From NCBI GenBank assembly GCA_005281725.1, contig SSBO01000008.1, positions 4,569,964-4,633,963 on the forward strand: a stretch of DNA of 64,000 nt, in the 5' to 3' direction. The notes below the pieces were generated by a model. The model was not told the DNA's origin and made no database searches. It was given only the letters and a program-made list of their open reading frames with translations. The DNA comes from Wuchereria bancrofti (taxonomy: Eukaryota; Nematoda; Chromadorea; Rhabditida; Onchocercidae). The position numbers and the translations under genes were made by a program. Shown here piece after piece: positions 1 to 12,180 of the stretch (within the stretch, counting starts at the first letter, position 1; every line of letters starts with the position of its first letter).

Positions 1-255
1 TGTCTTTTTTTTAAAGAGAATTTTTTTCCATTTTATAATTATATTTCGAAAAAAAAAATAAATAAAATATAAAAAAAATAAATAAGCTTTAAAAAAACAA
101 CTGTTAGAAATAAATATGAAAATTTTTCTGTTTACAAAATAAAATTACTATAAATTATTTTTCATTTAGCATTTTTTTCACAAATTTTTGCTTTTTTGCC
201 TATTGAAATAATTGTTTAATTAATAGTCTTTTATTTTTAAAAAATTTTTTCTCAC

Positions 256-460
256 ATCCTGTTTCATCGAAAACCGCTTTAATTGGTCTTTCATCACCAT
301 CCAAATGAACGTGAATATTAAGAATATTAGGTATTGCACGTGTCGCTGTTGTTGTTGTAGCTGTAGTAGTTGTAGTGGTAGTTATTGTTGTCGTTCTTGT
401 TATTGTTCCAGTTGTTGCTGTTGTTGCTGCAGTTGTTGTTGTTGCATTATACTCGATCAT
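256..460 (-). CDS. First coding exon of a minus-strand gene, threonine-rich N-terminus (partial)
   Basis: The exon encodes about 68 residues beginning MIEYNATTTT. Residues 6-40 are almost entirely Thr and Ala, from an (ACA/GCA) trinucleotide run. A non-repetitive part follows: NILNIHVHLDGDERPIKAV then FDETG. The ATG at 458-460 is preceded by an in-frame TAA and, 25 nt upstream, by a strong 3' splice site (AG at 485-486), so this looks like an SL trans-spliced first exon. A donor (GTGAGA) follows at 255, leaving phase 1. The rest of the gene lies beyond the left edge. The segment IHVHLDGDERPIKA resembles the first beta-hairpin of ubiquitin-like, RA or FERM-F1 folds, but I cannot assign a family. 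The exon is fairly well supported; function is unknown. Confidence 0.55.
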
Positions 461-3400
461 AATTTAAAAGTTTGAATTGAATGCTAAAAATTATCACATT
501 TTTATAATGTTATATTTTAAATGCGATACAAAAAAAAAATCATTGTTATATAATTGTATATCAAATAATTTATGATTTGCAATACAAGTAAAGATTCACA
601 ATAATAATAATAAATTAAATAATCTTTCAAAATTCGTAAAAGTTAAAAGGAAAAAGAAATAGTCTAAAATAATGTTTTTATTTCAATCTATATGATAACA
701 ATGAACTAGCACAAAACAAACGCTTTTTCGTTTCATTTTTTTTCTTCAGTTGCTTTTTTTTAATGATTAATGTGATAGTATCGAGTATTACAGCTATAAT
801 CGAATTAATTTTTAAACAGTTTTAAATTTTAAAAAGTGGAAAAAAAGTTCAGTGATAGTTGATTATATAAGAACTATTTGAAGGACAAAAAAAAAAAAAC
901 AATTATTCATTTACATTTTCAAACATAGTTTGAAAATTCAATCTTTTCTTTTATATTTTTTTTGCAGGTGTTAGTGTGAAAAGAAAAGAATGCTTATGAT
1001 AATGATAATTACAATGATTAGATTAGTTTATAGGAAATAATGATAATAATTCAATCTCTATAAATGCATATAGGAATGATAACAACGGATATATTAATCT
1101 TTTTTTTGCCTTAAGTTATGCAAATTAACATATTTCAGTTATTTCAAGAATAAATTTTTTCCAGAAATCATGATAATGATCAAAATATCGTGATACTATA
1201 AGCTATAACATGAAGTCTCATTCTTTATCGATCAATATTGATGAAAATTATAATAACGATTAGTGTATTACGGCATCTAATATCTAATTATATCTCATTC
1301 TTCGATTCTAAATTGGAATATAAACTGATAATTTGCTAATTAAGCGATAATAGAGGTCATTTTGAAGTAGAATCATTTAAGGTACAATTCAGAAAGTAAC
1401 ACAATCCTAATTTGTAATTATGATCAGTGATTAAGTAAAAATGCAGAAAAAAAAAAATCATTATAATATATGACTGAATATATCTTCAATATATGCAATG
1501 TCGAAAAACGAATGTTTAACTTTTTCTAAAAAGAAAGGAATTAAAAAGAATAAAGTTTAAAAGACTAAAGTTATAAACAAAGTTGTAAAAATCAATTCTT
1601 ACTGTCTATTTCAAAATAATGAAAAAAACTACTTGAGATCCTATGGAGGAAATAAGGATTGTAAAAAATCGACTAAATATACTAATTAAATTTATGTTTT
1701 AGATACAAAATCCAAAAAGCATATCAGTGTTGCTTTCGTAATAAATTTTAAGTACAACAAAAATTGTAAAGCAAATAGAAAACCAAAATTTGTTCAATAA
1801 ATTATTTGGTTTGTTACAAAAAAATGAAATAAACATTTATTTTATAAGTGTTTACCGAAAATTTCCTTCGTTTTTTCTTTTTTTTTTTTTTGATTTCTAT
1901 TTGTTGAATTTATCAATTTTACTGCAATCAATCTTAAATTCCTTTTTTTTTAAAAAAACCTATAGCAACAGCATATTACCAAACATGTTCAATAAATTAC
2001 TTAATGAAAATTTCTTAGTTTTTAAATAAATCAATAATTTATTTGTTAACCTCTAACAGATTAAAAATATTTTGAAATAATAAAAAAATGTAGTAAAAAA
2101 AGAGATTTTAGAAAAAAAAATGAAATACATACGCAGGAATGGAACGAAATTAACAAAAATGATTTGTTTATCATTTTTTTCTTTTTTTTTTTGGTTGGTA
2201 GGGGAAATACTGATAAATGAGCCGGGCGGTGTCTGATTTAGTAGTGAGATTTAATTTATAGCAAATGAAAAATGTTATATCTTCTATTCCTGATTTATCT
2301 TTTTCTTTTTTTTTTGAGATAATGGAAAATTAAAAATAATTGGTAGGCCAGAACTGATGAAAAATATTGTAAATAGTAATAAGTAGTAGCAGAAAAAAGA
2401 AAAAAAAAGTGTGAAAAAACAAGATTTTTCCTATAAATTAAACTTTTATTTTAAATTTAAAATTTTGTTAAATCTATTTCGATTGTAAAATACAAAACGA
2501 TTTTATTATGTTAAAGATAAATTCAAGAATATTATCAAGAATATTAGGAAAGTTTTAATTACCAAAATAAAAAAAATGCAGAGATTGTTTTGCTTTTAAA
2601 TGAAATTAAATCGAATGAATTTTAAAAAGAACAAATCTAATATTAAACTAAAAAACTACTCAGCGATAAACAATCAGTTTTTTCTTCAAGAACACACTTC
2701 AGTAATTATTAATTTAGAATTAAAATTTTATTCTTTACCATTGAATTAAAAAAAATTTCTGATAGATTAAAATCAAAATAACATTAAATACACTGATAAG
2801 AAATATAAAATTTGGAATGAAATTAAATTGTTAGTCTTTGTTTTTTTATAATTCTTACTTTTAACTTTCATTATTTTCATCCATTTTATTTATAATATCC
2901 AAAAAGAAATTAGGAAGAAATGAAATTATTTGAGTCTGATCTAATGAAACTTTTATACCAATAATTAAATCTTAAGTTATGCCGGCCAGGTGCAAATTAG
3001 AAAAGAGTGAAAATTTTTGAAAATTAGAAGGTTCCCAAAAAATGAAATGAAGTCACACTTGAATTAACTTTTTTTTAAATAGCTTTCTCCTATTCCTAAA
3101 TGGATAATTTTTGTTTAAATTTTCGTTTTTCAATTTTGAAATTTTTGATTTTTAGCTGATTCTATACATCTATTGAGACATATTCTGATTTAACTGATAT
3201 TTTTCTGTTTGATTACTTTGCTTGAAGTTATCTAAGCTCATTTTTTAATTATGCTTAAGCTTAATTACTATATGATCCAAGACTAAATTATTCGGAACAA
3301 CCAATTAGATTAATTAATATTATTGATCCAATATTTCTGACTTTTTTTTTGAATTTTTAACATATTAAATCAAAGCTAAGCTTATAAAATTACGCCACTT

Positions 3401-4609
3401 TTTCTGGAATCTAAAAGTTAACCAAAATATTAGCTTCGACAAAAAAAAAGTTAATAAAATATAATAAAGTTAAATGCATACAATTATTTGTTTTTGTTTT
3501 TTTCATTTATTTTTTTAAAATTTTCTCTTTGACCTATGCAATCAATTATTTCTAATCAATTAATTACTGTCTTCTTGCATCAATTTTAGTCATAATTATA
3601 AGTTTATTTAAATCGATGATGAATTTTAGAAATATTTCAGACAGCGAAACATAATAGACATTACTTTATAACAGAAAACTTTATTACTGATATTATCGGT
3701 TGTTATGCTAAAGGTTATCATTCCAAAATTTACAAGATTAACAATCAATTACAGTTATCAATCAATAGTATCATGTTTTATCACTTCATTAGTCTTTTAG
3801 GATGAATTGTCATTGGTAATGTTAATGAAAGCAGATGACAGCTCATTAAAAATAATTTTATTATTAAAATTGTTGGCTTTTTTTCTTTGTAAAGAAAATT
3901 TATACATGCATATACACCTATAAAAAGATAAATGTGAAACAATTAATTAATTAGTTAATTAATTAATTAATCCAACAGATGTAAAATGATTACATTAAGC
4001 GCTAAAAAAGAATGGATATTTTTGTGGTTTTTTCTAAAATTTTTTCTTTCTTCATACTATCAAATTTTTATCACTGAAATAAATTTAATTTTTCAAACTT
4101 CAAAAGCCTAAAATAAAAAAAGGAGGAATAAAATTAAAGTAATAATATTAGATTGTAAATATTTTAGTCATAAATTATCACTTTCTATAGCACTTATCAT
4201 AAAAAAATAAATTTTGCAATAAAATTTCAAAAACACAAATTGTTGTTCAGTGGAGTGGCGGCATAGAATACAGGAAGATATTGAAGTTATCTTTCCATTT
4301 CAACCAAAATAGACCACTTCTGAAACATTTTTCCAAGCTTTCATGTATATTTTATTTAAAAAGCTCATTTTTAAGCCGTTTCAGGATTACTTTGCATATT
4401 TAATTTATTTCGAATACCGAATTCTTTCTAAAGAAAACTTTGTCACCTTCTTTCCTCTTTATGATGATAATATGCAGTTATATTCATAGACATCTATAAG
4501 TATTGTATCATAAGTATTGCAATATGAAAAAAATTTTGAATTAAAAAAAATGAGAAAAAATCAAGGTGGAAAATAAAAAAACAAACAAGCATGATAATGG
4601 GTTGACATA

Positions 4610-5290
4610 AATTAATTTATTGCTTCATGCTTAATGTTTATTGTAAATAAATGGATTTATCATTGTATGATTAATTATTAATGTTAGTGTAAATTAAATT
4701 ATTATAGTTTGCTTAATGTTGATGTAAATCAAATGATGATTGTATGCTTAATACAAATCAATTCATAATTTTATATCTTTTATTATCATTATTTCATTAT
4801 TATTTTACTATTACTATTATTGTTAATTATTATTATTAATAACTATAATTAATTGATTATTATCATTGTCATAAATTATTATTTTTTAATGCTTATATAA
4901 ATGCAAGCGAATCATTATAGTATGTGTAGTGCTTAATGCTAATGTAATTTGTTATTGTATGCTATCCTTAATGCTTAATTACGTACTTAATGCTTAATGT
5001 TAATGCAAACGATCTCATTATTGTGTATCTAACGTTGATGAAAAACTCGTTATTCTATGTTTAATGCTTAATGTTAATGTCATTGCAAATGAACTCATTG
5101 TTTTTTAACATAAATCAGTTCTTTGTTGTACAATTAATATTAATGTAAATTAATTTATTATTGTAAGTTTCATTTCAATTCAAATTAATTGATCATTTTA
5201 TGCTTATGTTCAAAGTTAATATAAATAATTTTATTATTTACTGATCGTTAATATAAGTCAATTCGCTGTTGTAGTATAATTAATACTCAT
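4610..5290. repeat. Degenerate AT-rich tandem repeat (GCTTAATGTTAATGTAAAT motif)
   Basis: The motif GCTTAATGTTAATGTAAAT, followed by variants of AATTCATTATTGTATG, recurs many times at irregular spacing of roughly 40-60 bp. Copies have diverged by substitutions and small indels, so this is an old minisatellite rather than a recent expansion. Confidence 0.6.
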
Positions 5291-8200
5291 CAATATTCAT
5301 CAATTAATTCATCAATCAATTTAACTGCGGAAAATTTGCATATGCTGTTAGTTAATGAATTTAAGAATTGTAAATTAATGTAAATTTAAGTATTTAGCCA
5401 GTGTTTTCGCTTATAATTCAATCTATTGTCTCTGTCATACAAAATTACTTGAGACTTATTGATTTTCAATAATTTATGTTTCGAATAAAATCGTTGGTAC
5501 AGTACGATGTATTTTCTAAATATTAAGCGTCAAATAATAATTTCAATTATTTTTTCTATTTTATTCAATAAATTGAAAAGAAAGAATGGTAAATATATAT
5601 ATGCAAAAGTTGTGATAAATTCAAATGAATAATGTTTTTCATTGATTAAACCAAGAATAAATGAATAGCGCTCAAAGAACTAAACGAACATTTAAATCAT
5701 TGAAAATATTGTAGTAATATATATAAATTAATGAATTTAATTTCAACAAATTGTATTGTTTTAGATTTTTCTCCCATTCATTTAATAATTTCTCTAGTTT
5801 TTCTTCTTCTTTACTTAAGGTTATCGCCCTTTTTTATTATTTTATTTAATTAATTTATCTCAAACAAAAAAAAAAAAGAAAAAATAAAAAATTTCTTTTG
5901 AATTATTTGACAAAAATCTTTTTCAGATGCAGCAATTAAATGGAAATGATTTGAAAAAAATGACTCATATTTGTTGCAGTATTAATAAATAATTCAAAAA
6001 AAAAAATCATTTTTGTTACAGTAATTATAATCCGAAAATTTCTACACTTAAATTTAAAAACTAAACTTTTACTTTTTATTAATAGAAATTCAACAAGGAA
6101 AAAAAAAACAGTTTGCTAATTTTTAAAATTAAAAAAAATTGCTTAACACATAAATAAAACATTCTCCAACAGCAAAATTTTCAAAATCTATTAAAATGAA
6201 AATGTAACTTTACTTACTCTCTCATTACAATATCTAAAAATCTATCTTCACTTTGTATACTGTAATAATATTTTTTTAAGTTAATTTCGTCTAACTTTTT
6301 TAGAATACAGTATCAAAAAAGTTATGACAGCAAAAAAAAAAGGAAAAGGATAAATAGGATGAAGAAAAAGGGATAAAAGAAAATTTGATCTAAGCATGTA
6401 TCACTCTCCGTTTCTTAAAATTTTCAGAATATCTCGAATTACAACTTTTTTTTTTTCCACAGTACATTTTATTCTATTATCCATTGCAGCAAATATCTAA
6501 AACAAACTTTACAATTTTTTGAAATTTTTAAAGATTTAAACAATTTAAGACGAACTTTTTTTTCTACTATAAAATTGTAATTTTTTGATGTAAAAATGTT
6601 TTCTTTTATTTTCGAAAAAACTTTCGAGAAGGAAAAATTATAATAAGTTTTTTCACTTTTTTTTTTCACATATGTCATCTCTTTGTCATCATCTTTTTAT
6701 ATCCATTTGACAATCAGTTGACAATGTTGATTAGTCAAACTTTGTTTATATTCTTTACACTCATCGATTTCTGCTTTTAGACATTTGAGAATATAAGCGG
6801 AAGCTATTAGAGAAAAGCGTAATATTCTCCGTCATTTGGAAATGAATGATATTAGATGAAAATGTGAATCAAATATGCGTGAGAAAATAATATGAATGTT
6901 AGATTGGTACACATTACAATAAATTAAAATTGAAATTTGAAACTAGAAATTAAGAGTAATATTAAATTAACATTAGATTCATTAACAAAGTAATTTAATT
7001 GCACATGGACAAATTAATCTTAAAATTAGCTATAAGAATTTCAAAAAAAAAAAAAATAATATAGCAGTAGCATAGAAAATTCAAGTATGATATTGATTCT
7101 TCGCATATTAATATTGAAATATGTAATATTGATTCTTTATAAATAAAAAATTGACTTTTAACTTTTATAGCACTTAATTGTAATTTTAAAAAAATAATTT
7201 ATGCCTTTTAAGCTAATTATAATGCTTAAAACATGATAGATTATCGTAAGTTCAATCTTGAATCAATCTTTTTTCCAAATTTTTGAAATAAAAAAAGGAA
7301 CTTAACAAATTCGTTATCACTGACAAATAATTGTCATAATTTATTTCTTAATATTTTATTATCGAAAATACTTTATCAGTAATAATTACAATCATTTTAC
7401 TGATGTTATTGTTATTTTCTTATAATTCTGATGGCAGAGACATTTACATATTCAGCCTAGTACTGATAAAATATTTCTGTTTAATTTAATCAATATTAGT
7501 TTTTAGTCTACAATATTTCCACTCTCATCAACATTTAATTAATTGGATTGACTTTCCAGTATTCAGCTTTTTTTGCATAATTTAAACATTATGCAATAAA
7601 TTAGAAAGAAAGATCAAAGGTTAGCAGTTTGAAACTGTGAATAAGTAATAAAGTAAACAAAGAAATGAACATAGACCGAGATGTCCTGATATCATCAATT
7701 TTACTATATTTCTGATCTTTTATGATATTAATTGAAGTATACTACACAAATTATTTCTCATATTTCGTAATCTTCCATCCTTTTTAACCCTATAATTTCA
7801 CTTTTTTTCTATAATTTTCACTTCGGAATATCTTTTCGTATGGAAGGAATCTGTGATCAGTGCCAACCGATTTTTTTTATTTGACTATTTGCTTACTTCG
7901 TTGTAAGTATCATAAGAGATACTTTAGAGAAAATATGAATGTTTATAGGAAGAATCCATTATACAATCTAATTTTTTGCTCATCCATTTTAATTGTTTAA
8001 GTAAAAACTTTTATGTTTCCGCAATGAATATTCTCGGATTATTTATTTACTTATCTTTTATTTTTTAAATATCAATAATCTATGTACTGCGCTTTAATGC
8101 ATATGAAATGAAGTATGAAGCCTGAAACTAAAGGCTTATATGAATGAGACAGAATTTGTAAAGACTTAAGTCGGTGTTGGCATATTCATTCATTTCATAT

Positions 8201-8347
8201 TTCATTTCATTTTATATCTCTCATTGGGAGCAACATATGAATTTAGGGTTGGCCTACCATTTCTACTAAATCCTACCAGCACTACTACTACTATTATTAT
8301 AGCTTCTTCTGCTTTTTCATTTTTACAATCCTTTTTCTATCACTCTT

Positions 8348-8597
8348 TACTAAATTATCAATCTATCTTGATTGTAACTAAACTGTCAATCTATCTTGAT
8401 CCTAACTAAATTATCAACCTATCTTGATCCTAACTAAATTATCAATCTATCTTGATCCTAACTAAATTATCAACCTATCTTGATCCTAACTAAATTATCA
8501 ATCTATCTTGATCCTAACTAAATTATCAACCTATCTTGATCCTAACTAAATTATCAATCTTGATCCTAATTAAACTACCAACCCATCTTGACTATTT
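8348..8597. repeat. 28-bp tandem repeat, about nine copies
   Basis: The unit is close to TAACTAAATTATCAATCTAT plus CTTGATCC. Alternate copies carry CAACC or CAATC at the same place, suggesting a higher-order 56-bp dimer that was amplified. The outer copies are more diverged. Confidence 0.85.
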
Positions 8598-9554
8598 TTA
8601 TATAAAACAAATACACCTAGTTGATATTATAATTATAACAAATACTTTACTGTTACTCAAAATCCATGTTTCATTAGTTTGATAAGGCAAATAAGAAGGA
8701 AAAAAAAAGAAAAAGCTTAAGAATCAATGATGACAAAATAGATATGAAAAGCTTAGCATTATAACACACTCATTCCATCTACACTTAGGCTTTCTACTCT
8801 TGTCGCTTTTGCCAAAAGTTTAAGGTTTGAGATTGTTTTGTTATTATTTAGCCTTATATCCTTTTTTTTTTTTTTCACATCTATCTTCCCTAAGCCCTTT
8901 TTTTCAAAAAAAAAAAAAAAAAGAAGGAAGAAGGAAAATAAGAAGCGCCACAATTACTATTCAGGAATATGGGAAGTTCGTTATCATGTCCATGTGAAAT
9001 ACGTCATTACTGCTTTACTGATAATATGATAGAAAGTAATCATATCATAGCAGCAACAACAATAGCTGCTGAACATCAAACAATAACACAATTCAGGTTT
9101 GTCTTTGCATTGTTCTTCTTTTTCCTTTCTTTCACATTTTGTATTTAATATGTGATATATGTGTTTGCATGCATGAATGCATTCATTCATGCATTCGTGT
9201 ATTTCTTTATTATATATTATTTAAGTTAATTGAATTCAAAAATTTCTTTTCCAAAAGTTTGATTTTTCTTTAACACTTTTCTTTCTTAGCAATAAATGGA
9301 TTTCTGCTTGCTTTTCTTTTGAAAATTTTCTTCAAAATAAGTAAAAACTTGAAAGTGAAATAAATTTGAATCACACATCATTTTTTTTTTTAATTTAACT
9401 TATTTAAGAAAGAAAATGATAATAATTATCTATGATAATAGTTGGCTTTTACTTGACATTTCATAAATCACTGTACTCTTATCATTCTTGGGCGCATTAT
9501 TATTATTAAATCATATTAAATTGCATTTACAATAATTCCTTTTCAACAAAATAT

Positions 9555-9815
9555 ACAGTAAGTATATGATAGTATTATGATATTGATATTATCATATTTA
9601 TGGTACTATCATGATATGACATGATAAATATTAATGATATTATCATAGTATACAATAGATATTTATGATTTTATCATAATATAAGTAGATAATTATGATA
9701 TTATCATGGTATGTGATAGTGATGGATATTTATAGCACAATCATGATATATGATAGATATTCTCATGACATATAATAGATATTTATGATATATTATCATG
9801 ACACAATATTTATCA
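9555..9815. repeat. Degenerate repeat of ATAGATATTTATGATATTAT
   Basis: Roughly ten imperfect copies of a 25-35 bp unit rich in the self-complementary words ATGATAT and ATATCAT. Because the motifs are near-palindromic, the tract could form hairpins. No coding content. Confidence 0.6.
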
Positions 9816-11330
9816 TTTAACTATTACCTTTTATCAAAAGAAAAATAAGTTTATTAACAAAAGAAAAGAAAAGAACTAACCTTTCGCTTTCTTTTTTTTT
9901 TTTTCAACAGTAAATTATTAGATAAAGAAATGCATTTTTATGCTGCTTAAGAATAGCATTTATTTATTTTGAAAATTTTTCGACATTTCTGCCATATCTC
10001 ATTGTCACATTCGTCGCCTTAGTGACAACACAAAAAATGCAGCCAAATTGATTGGTTGATTGTTTGAAAGAACATCATACCTGTCACTTATACTTTCCTT
10101 TTAAACTTTTTTTTTTCTGCCCCATTTATCATAACTACACTTTATGGATGATTTCATCCGTCTTTCTATTATAAAACCGTTTTAAATGTGACATTGTAAG
10201 TGGATGACTTTCCAGCAAGAGGTAAATTTTTTGTGGATTGTTTGTTAGCTTTACAATTTTAGCAATTAAATTATTTTTTCTTTTTTTCCTTAATCTTTTT
10301 TATCGCTCTTTTTGTTTTAATTGCAACTGAAATTCACAATTTTTGGAAAGAAAAATGTGGAAAGTTTTAAGTTGAAAATTTTTACTTTCTTTTAATTGAA
10401 GAAAAACAATTTTGACATATTGGCCAAAAACTATCAGTAAAAATAATAAATAGTCAACAAAGTAGTTAGATAAATAAATATAAGCAAAATAATAATGCTA
10501 ATAATAATAAAAATAAATAATATAGTTATCATATCATAACAGTTGATATCGGAATTTCACATGCAATGATCATCTTTTCAACATTTTACCATCAAACTTG
10601 ACTAATTTCATTATTTTTCTTTGCACTGAGCTTTTACTGAAAACCAACAATATATTAGAATTGGAATAACATTCGTAACAATCTATTCCAATTTAATTAT
10701 TTTTGCTATCAAATGAGAATTTTATATTGCATCAATTACGCCTCATTTAAAAATTATCATTTCTTATGCATTTATTACAGAAATAACTTTTTCGTCTATC
10801 ACGTTTAATGATGCTTATCATTATCATACGTCATATCACTTTCATCTTCGTTAATATTCATACTAAATTTGATATATTCACATAAAATCCTAATCTTATC
10901 TTTTCATCTTTCCGCTATTTTTGTAATAGTGCATAATTATAATAATATATAAACGTTCAAAATTAATTAATATTGATGAAGAAGAAATTTTTTTTTTCAT
11001 TTTAAATTCCATCTAATCTATTCTTTAATATTTCAAATATAATAACCTTCTGTCTATTGAAATTAAAAAAAGAGAAAAGAGGGAAAGAAAGGAAAGAGAG
11101 GACATAATGGGATGAGAAGAGATGAATGAATGAATAAGCTTAGAATGAGAACGAAATTGCTAAAATGTGTTCCAGCAGCAGTTCGAACGTCCTTTTCTTC
11201 AGTTCACATTTCGTTTTGCTTCTCCGTCGCTTATATTCCATCCTGAAACCTTTCCCAGTAGACTCATTTCTTTGGCTGATAGTTGATGTTATTGCTGCTA
11301 TCTGGAAGTGTCTGTTTGCGTCGTAACTAT

Positions 11331-11590
11331 CTGTGTATGTGTATGTGTATGTATTTCTGTATGTGTATTTGTGAATGTGTGTATGTGTATATATGTGTTT
11401 GTGTACGTGCATGTATGTGTGGGTGTATGTTGTATGTGTGAGAATGTGTGTATATGCGTATGTGCATGTGTCTGTTATGTACGTTTATATGTATATGTGT
11501 GTACGTATGTGTATGTGGGTATCTACACATGCATATGTATGTGTATACGTGTGTATGTATGTACGCACGTGTACGTGTACGTATTACTAA
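11331..11590. repeat. (TGTATG/TGTGTA)n microsatellite
   Basis: A 260-bp purine/pyrimidine-alternating tract of TGTG, TATG and ACGTG words. It produces long open frames on both strands (Val/Cys/Tyr on plus, His/Thr/Tyr on minus) that are repeat artefacts and not genes. Confidence 0.85.
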
Positions 11591-11748
11591 GCTTATAATT
11601 TCTCAAAAAAAAGAAGCTTTTCCAGTTCATTTATTTATTTCTGTTTGCAGCAACAATAAGTTCTATTTGTTATTTTTGATTTCAAATTTAAATTTATAGA
11701 CAAAGAAAAGGAAAAACTGATCGTCGTAGTAGTAAAGAGAAAAAAATT

Positions 11749-11790
11749 GGGAAAGAGAGAGGGAAGGAGAGAGAGAGAGAGAGAAGAGAA
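11749..11790. repeat. (GA)n purine tract
   Basis: A short GA-dinucleotide run inside a longer purine-rich stretch, about 340 bp upstream of the first recognised tiam-1 exon. It could be promoter-associated, but nothing shows that directly. Confidence 0.7.
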
Positions 11791-12126
11791 AAAGAAGTAA
11801 GGTAAAGATGAGAAAGATGGCAACGTTGAAATAACTCTTAAATGACATTTCCAATTTAATTAGAGATTGGTAAACATTTTAGTTGTTATATATAATTGTT
11901 TGTTATTGTTAAATATACTTTCTTGAATACATCTCTTAATTTTTCTTTTTTTTTTTTTTGGATCCATTTTGATATTTCTAAAATCTTTTAAAAGCTATTT
12001 TAAAAGTCAAATACATATATTTTTTTTTTTTTTGCAAAAAGATATTTAGGTAATTTCCTTTGGACTCGAACCGTTTTTTTTTTCTTATTAACTAAAATTG
12101 CTTTTTTTTTTTCTCTGAAATATTCC

Positions 12127-12128
12127 AG
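12127..12128 (+). promoter_or_regulatory. 3' splice site before the first recognised tiam-1 exon
   Basis: A pyrimidine-rich stretch ends in ATTCCAG. The exon that follows is open in frame from 12130 and has its first in-frame ATG at 12181. It could be a spliced-leader acceptor (then ATG 12181 is the start with a 52-nt 5' UTR) or an ordinary acceptor joined to an undetected upstream exon. The absence of an in-frame stop between 12129 and 12181 leaves both options open. Confidence 0.45.
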
Positions 12129-12180
12129 GTTTTCCTATAAATTCAAATTTTTGTTACTGCTTTCGTATATTTCGAACCAA

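Larger units (their letters stand above)
487..12126. other. Gene-poor intergenic or 5' flanking DNA
   Basis: About 11.6 kb of AT-rich sequence with many A and T homopolymer runs. I found no exon here with both convincing splice sites and protein-like content. The ORFs present (for example 1790-2029, 6469-6678, 8224-8409) are low-complexity Phe/Lys/Asn strings. Separate entries describe the tandem repeats. A less AT-biased island at 11160-11330 is discussed in the findings. Promoters or untranslated exons of the flanking genes could lie here unseen. Confidence 0.5.

Noticed and set aside
11308..11699. Overlapping long ORFs on both strands
   Set aside because: They are translations of the TGTATG microsatellite: Cys/Val/Tyr on plus and His/Thr/Tyr on minus, with no unique sequence.
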